This document shows positions 59,891 through 64,000 of a stretch of 64,000 nt of DNA, piece after piece. Both the position numbers and the translations under genes were made by a program. Within the stretch, counting starts at the first letter, position 1, and every line of letters starts with the position of its first letter. Source of the stretch: Craspedostauros australis (Eukaryota > Bacillariophyta > Bacillariophyceae > Mastogloiales > Achnanthaceae); NCBI GenBank assembly GCA_026770025.1, contig JAMXDE010000005.1:992001-1056000 (forward strand), given 5' to 3'. The notes beneath the pieces were generated by a model. The model was not told where the DNA came from. It made no database searches and saw nothing but the letters and a program-made list of their open reading frames with translations.

Positions 59891-60206
59891 CGTCAGTTGT
59901 TCTTCGACTGTGCGAGTATTGGTATCTGTGTGTGTGTGTGAAGGTAGGTAGGTAGGTAGGTAAATCGGGGTCTGTCTCTGTCGAGTCTTCGTCTTCGGAT
60001 GTTCCTCTTGTTGTCTCAGAGAACAAGGCCTTGGGTTGATCGAACAAGGGTGGTGTCAACACGGATGACGACGAATCGTTTTTCGTGTTGTTGGATCGAA
60101 CACGACAAACGTCAACGACCCAAAAAGTCGTCTGCACTTTGATTAGATCGATCGAGTCGGACGTCCGCCTTAAACTCAATCTACTCGTTCGAGTCTAGTC
60201 GAGTGA

Positions 60207-60266
60207 TGACGTGGCAAGTCCACCCAGAAAGGCTCACCACGTGGTTGATAGACGTCATCAGCCAAT
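60207..60266. promoter_or_regulatory. bZIP-type ACGT motif cluster with CCAAT box
   Basis: TGACGT (60207-60212), the palindrome CCACGTGG (60237-60244), GACGTCA (60251-60257, inverted TGACGTC) and CCAAT (60262-60266) lie within 60 bp, about 320-380 bp upstream of the D27-like start. TGACGT-type motifs act as CO2/cAMP- and light-responsive elements in diatom promoters; a role here is inferred. Confidence 0.5.
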
Positions 60267-60640
60267 CAGAATCGTTTACGGATTGCATTTACGAAGAAAG
60301 ACGATTCGAGCCAGCCGACTCAATATGGCGCCATCTGGTGAGCCAGTGGTGATGGGTTCATGTTTCGCGTTGCGCGGACAGGGACACCCGGCAAAAAGGG
60401 TCGAATTAGTCGATCTTGGAGATGACTGGCCCAGCCAATTAAAACTTGTTGTTATGGCGATGACAAATATTTCCGCGAAAAGAATGCTCTCGACTCATAT
60501 TTTCGTTCTCAGGAACTCTTCGTAGGTCATAGCTTCGAGTTTCACTGTTGGGAGAATCATGGAGAAACTCCGAAAATGACCCTGAAGCACAGCCTCGTGA
60601 TTTAATCCCGAGAAGTCGTGCAACAACCAAACCCATGATT

Positions 60641-60840
60641 TTAATAGCCGTCGTTCGACTCAAATAGCCGTCACTCGACTCAAATAGCCGTCATTAGATT
60701 TAAATAGCCGTCATTCGACTCAAATAGCCGTCATTAGATTTAAATAGCCGTCACTCGACTCAAATAGCCGTCATTAGATTTAAATAGCCCTCATTCGACT
60801 CAAATAGCCGTCATTAGATTTTAATAGCCGTCATTCGACT
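60641..60840. repeat. Tandem array 1: ten 20-bp units
   Basis: Ten contiguous units with the consensus YAAATAGCCGTCATTMGAYT. From unit two, units ending TCGACT and TAGATT alternate, so there is a 40-bp higher-order period. One unit has CCC for CCG; another has TTAATAG. Confidence 0.95.
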
Positions 60841-61300
60841 TATATAGTTAGTCATCTGTTGCCTTCACGGGATACGTCTCCACCACTATTATAGTAATTA
60901 AATCACTCCCTCACACCCCACAAAACGCAACAGCCGGCCATCAACCACCGCTCACCCACACCAAGCAACACAGGAAGCTCAACCTTGGCAATCGGTCAAC
61001 GCTCATCAACACTCATGCGAAGTTCAACGCTGCGATGAAGGTGTCTAGTCCATCTTGCATTGGCTTCCCTAACATTCAATTTTTCGACCTGGCAAGGCTT
61101 CACATTTATAAGATAGCAATGAAATTTGAACGGTGACGACAACACTCCAAACGCACACCCGTCTCTGTTGTGATTCTTTGAGAGCAGAACAGAGCAGCGA
61201 AGAGCCATCAATTTGTGGTTTCGTTGGGAGACCAGGCGCACTTACCTGGTTTAATCAATTTCCCAACTTGTCAACTTGGATCACGAGTATAAAACACTGC

Positions 61301-61500
61301 GAATTAAATAGCCGCCATTCGACTCAAATAGCCGTCACTCGATTCAAATAGCCGCGACTAGACTTAAATAGCCGTCATTTGATTTAAATAGCCGTCATTC
61401 GATTCAAATAGCCGCGACTCGACTTAAATAGCCGTCATTAGATTTAAATAGCCGTCACTCGATTCAAATAGCCGTCATTAGATTTAAATAGCCGTCATTC
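61301..61500. repeat. Tandem array 2: ten 20-bp units
   Basis: Ten contiguous units of the same family as array 1, with consensus GAYTHAAATAGCCGTCAYTM; some units carry GCCGCGACT instead of GCCGTCATT. It ends 660 bp before the bestrophin-like ATG. The 460 bp between the arrays are unrelated sequence. Confidence 0.95.
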
Positions 61501-62159
61501 GAATTATTTAGAATGTCGAACTGTATGGTTTCTTAACTGACGGGACTCGATCAAGCCGGCGAGCTGCATCGATGCCTCGCTGTATTTATCCGAAGTAGGA
61601 CCGACAGGATGCCTCCATAAGTTCTTCGAAGGAAGACTTGTTCTTCATCGATGTCAAAACGTCGCATGTGGCTTTCTCGTGTCTGGGTGACAAAATTGTT
61701 CTTGGGTGTCGAATTAGTCGTACTAGTCGATTTTCGTTTCCGTTGCTTTTTGCCGGGTGTCCCAGTGACAGAATCTTGGCCGATTCAGATTCTCTTGTGT
61801 CTTTCTGCATCTCTCTCTCTGTTGTGTTCGTTTTGTTGACGATGTCGCCTGTGTTGACGTCCTGTTGCTGTTGCTCCGGATGTTGATGTTTTGATGGGGA
61901 AGACACATTGACGATGGGATTTATGGCGTGTACGAGTATGGTGCGACCTGTGGTACGGAACAAGAACGAGAATCGAAGCGATCATAACCCCAGACCAAAG
62001 AGTGAGAAAGAGACAACTGCAGCAAGAAGAGAACGTTGGGCAACCACGAGGCAACCACAGGGCATCGACGAGAATCGAAAAGAGAGCAAAGGCAGAACAC
62101 AAGCAGGGCGAACAGTCGCAACCGCAGTGCGCACAATCTCACAACCAAATCCGGTCATC

Positions 62160-64000
62160 ATGAAGAGGAGAAAGTCAGCAGAGACGTCCGTCACGATGAA
62201 CACCGATTCCTTTCAGCAACAGCAACAGCCACAGCAGCAAAGGCGGAAGCGCAGCAGCAACGGCAAGCGACGATGCCGCAAGACACGATGCTCTTGCGGA
62301 TGGATCGTGTTCCTGTTGGCCATGGTCGGTTCCGCACCGAACGGCGGCGACAACCGTGGCAACAACTTCGACTTGGGCAATACAGGTGGAATCAGGCTCA
62401 ACCTCAATCAGCTGGCCTGGTTGCCAAAGGCCGATGCCCTCGTCCATTCACCGCTCTTCTCGGTGCGCCCGTCTCCGCTGCTGTCGGTCACAACCGAGAC
62501 GCTGAAGCGGTTGTCCAAACTGAGAAATGCCACCGCTGTGGCCGCCAAAGCGCAGAATCTGTTGGAGAAGGACAAGCATGGCAGTTCGGGCAGCAAAGGA
62601 TCCAAGAAGGACAAGCAACAGAGCGGCAGCGGTCAGCGATCGCACATCCTGCAGATACAGCTCCCGGCGCGCTTCAGCCGTGCCTCGTCGGAGGAGGAGG
62701 TCGCGACCACCAACGAGGCATCCGATGATGACACCGGGACGTGGTTGCAGTGGATGAGGCGCGGGCAGCGTCCGAGAGGAGCCGAAGAAATCAAAATGAG
62801 GGAGGCTGCTGAATTGGGAGGTCTGCCAAGATCGGATAGGTATTCGTCGAGGCAAGTTCAAACTTGGCGTGTTGTTGTGCGGGGTCGATCCTTGTTTGGT
62901 CGTATGTAGTTCTGAGCGGATTATTGTACTGCCCTTGTGTGGACGATGGATGCTGATGAGGCTTGAGGATCGCGTTTCATCAACAATCAAACAATCAATC
63001 GTCCATCGCTCACATAACATGCTTGCACGACCTTCCCAATTCGCGGACCACAGAGACTGGCTTCACAACACCGTGACGCTCCCCAATTCCAAAATATTGC
63101 ACGAGATTGGCGGTCCCTGCGTGGCGGTCACGTCATGGGCCACGGTGCTGTCCATTGTGTACAAACGGTTGCTCGTCACCAACCCGCTCATGGCATCCAA
63201 ACTGGCGCTGCCGTCCACGCCACACTCTCTCACGGTTTCGGCGCTGTCGCTGCTGCTGGTCTTCAAAACGAACTCTGCCTACCAGAGATTTGCGGAAGGT
63301 CGCAAGATCTGGGAGGGCATCATCAACACGTCGCGCGATCTGTACCGCCTCTGCATCCTCTATGAAGCAGAGATCGGCAAGGCCAAGCGCCGGCGACTGC
63401 AGAAATTGCTGGCCGCCTTCCCTTACCTTCTGCGCCATCGCATCCGACCCAACCTGGTCATGTACCGGCTGGACGACGAGCGCAACGTCCGCGATCCAGG
63501 CAACTCGATCCTCCTCTACCAGGATCACGCCGCTAACGATCTGGATCCAGAGCTCGCCGCCGTTGCCGAACAGGAGGAGAACGAAGGCAGCTCGCGACGT
63601 CGCAAGCGCGCCCTGTTCTGGGTGGACAAACGCACGCTGCCATGGAGGCTGCTGCCGCCCGATGCACTGGAACAATGCGCCAGCGCGCAGAATCGCCCGT
63701 TGTGGGTATGCGATCGCATGGGGCAGGAGCTGCGACAGGTGCCGGACGGACCCAACTTCCAAGCCAGGGAGCGGCTGACGTTCATCGCCAAGGTGGAGAA
63801 GCTGTCCGGTTGCATCGGCGCCTGCGAACGCATCCATCAGACAGCCGTGCCATTGAATTACGCGCGTCATTCCTTGCGGGCGCTGACCCTGTGGTTGTTC
63901 ACGCTTCCCTTCAGCCTCGTGAGCTCCCTGCAGTTGTGCACCGGTCCCGTTCTGTTTCTCATTTCGTGGCTGATGTTCGGGGTGTACCAGATCGGTTACA
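62160..64000 (+). CDS. Bestrophin-like chloride-channel family protein, partial (runs off right edge)
   Basis: Exon 1 is taken from ATG 62160 to 62839, and exon 2 from 63054 to the edge (donor GTATTC, acceptor CCACAG, phase 2, 214-bp intron). The join gives PRSDRDWLHNTVTLPNSKIL, matching the start of bestrophin domains in stramenopiles. The N-terminus is Q/R-rich, then a hydrophobic segment (CGWIVFLLAMVGSA, about 42-55), perhaps part of a targeting signal. The bestrophin domain follows with TM segments VAVTSWATVLSIVY and LTVSALSLLLVFKTNSAYQRFAEGRKIWEG, the latter the conserved LLVFRTN-xx-YxRxxEGRKxWG motif. The region after it (charged, ERLTFIAKVEKLSGCIGACERI) and LTLWLFTLPFSLV fit TM3-4. Plastid bestrophins conduct anions or bicarbonate in thylakoids. 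The 3' end is missing. Confidence 0.8.

Larger units (their letters stand above)
59891..62159. promoter_or_regulatory. Bidirectional regulatory region, D27-like and bestrophin-like genes
   Basis: A 2.27-kb head-to-head spacer with no credible ORF. Near the D27-like gene are (GT)n (59927-59940) and (GGTA)n (59943-59961), then a cluster of ACGT-core sites (60207-60266). Two arrays of ten 20-bp units follow (60641-60840 and 61301-61500). The last ~250 bp before the bestrophin-like ATG are an AAC/GAG-rich leader. Confidence 0.6.

Noticed and set aside
60641-61500. CRISPR array
   Set aside because: Repeats are contiguous 20-bp units with no unique spacers, in a eukaryotic intergenic region without cas genes.
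62840-62909. Exon 1 of the bestrophin-like gene as a separate 333-aa protein ending at 62909
   Set aside because: The last 23 codons before that stop are intron sequence; the GT/AG join at 62840/63053 restores a bestrophin start in frame.
1-64000. tRNA, rRNA or spliceosomal RNA genes
   Set aside because: I looked for B-box words and cloverleaf arms in the spacers and saw none; a short gene could still be missed by eye.

Overview
The window reads as nuclear DNA of a photosynthetic stramenopile, most likely a diatom. Four things point there. One protein carries the 'vLCGRGG...HPGN' (DUF6824-type) domain that is abundant in diatoms. Two predicted plastid proteins have presequences ending in a Phe-containing, ASAFAP-like cleavage motif (SASAF-VQP and MVSGF-VPS). 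Introns are few, short (214-413 bp) and GT-AG. One secreted-type gene has PTxxPT linkers with Cys-rich repeats. There are no operons; genes lie singly on both strands with 0.1-2 kb spacers. TGA is an ordinary stop codon for many genes here.

Layout. 1-1.6 kb: an acidic, Q-rich ankyrin protein running off the left edge. 1.6-5.0 kb: no convincing gene. 5.0-11.0 kb: transposon A, with 153-bp terminal inverted repeats, a 4-bp ATAA duplication and a 1170-aa DDE-like protein. 11.9-34.3 kb: a dense block of host genes. These are a DUF6824 protein, an MFSD14-type MFS carrier, a lysine-rich RRM protein, USB1 (U6 snRNA phosphodiesterase), a membrane-anchored 2OG-Fe(II) dioxygenase, an LPA1/REP27-type photosystem II factor, NIFK/Nop15, a candidate Treslin/Sld3-like replication protein, a DHHC acyltransferase and an 894-aa ankyrin protein. 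35.17-44.75 kb: transposon B, a 9.6-kb Tc1/mariner element (TA duplication, 50-bp TIRs with one mismatch). It carries an 848-aa transposase and, as a passenger, a broken Cys-rich surface-protein gene. 45.0-58.1 kb: an unknown 991-aa protein, a small Cys-cluster protein, an SFT2 vesicle protein, a His-rich metal binder, an S51-like pseudo-peptidase and a secreted metzincin. 58.6-64 kb: a divergent pair of a D27-like carotenoid isomerase and a bestrophin-like channel. They share a 2.3-kb intergenic region holding two arrays of ten 20-bp repeats and a cluster of bZIP-type ACGT motifs.

How the genes relate. Most neighbours are functionally unrelated, as usual in eukaryotes. Three groupings may matter. 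The D27-like and bestrophin-like genes share one bidirectional control region. NIFK and the Treslin-like gene share a divergent promoter with E2F-like sites on the Treslin-like side. Transposons A and B share a homologous ~1.2-kb module, so A contains a shortened relative of B.

Splice junctions were inferred by eye from GT/AG signals plus protein continuity. Function calls come from motif recognition, not from searches. Start codons were checked so that every complete CDS begins with ATG.
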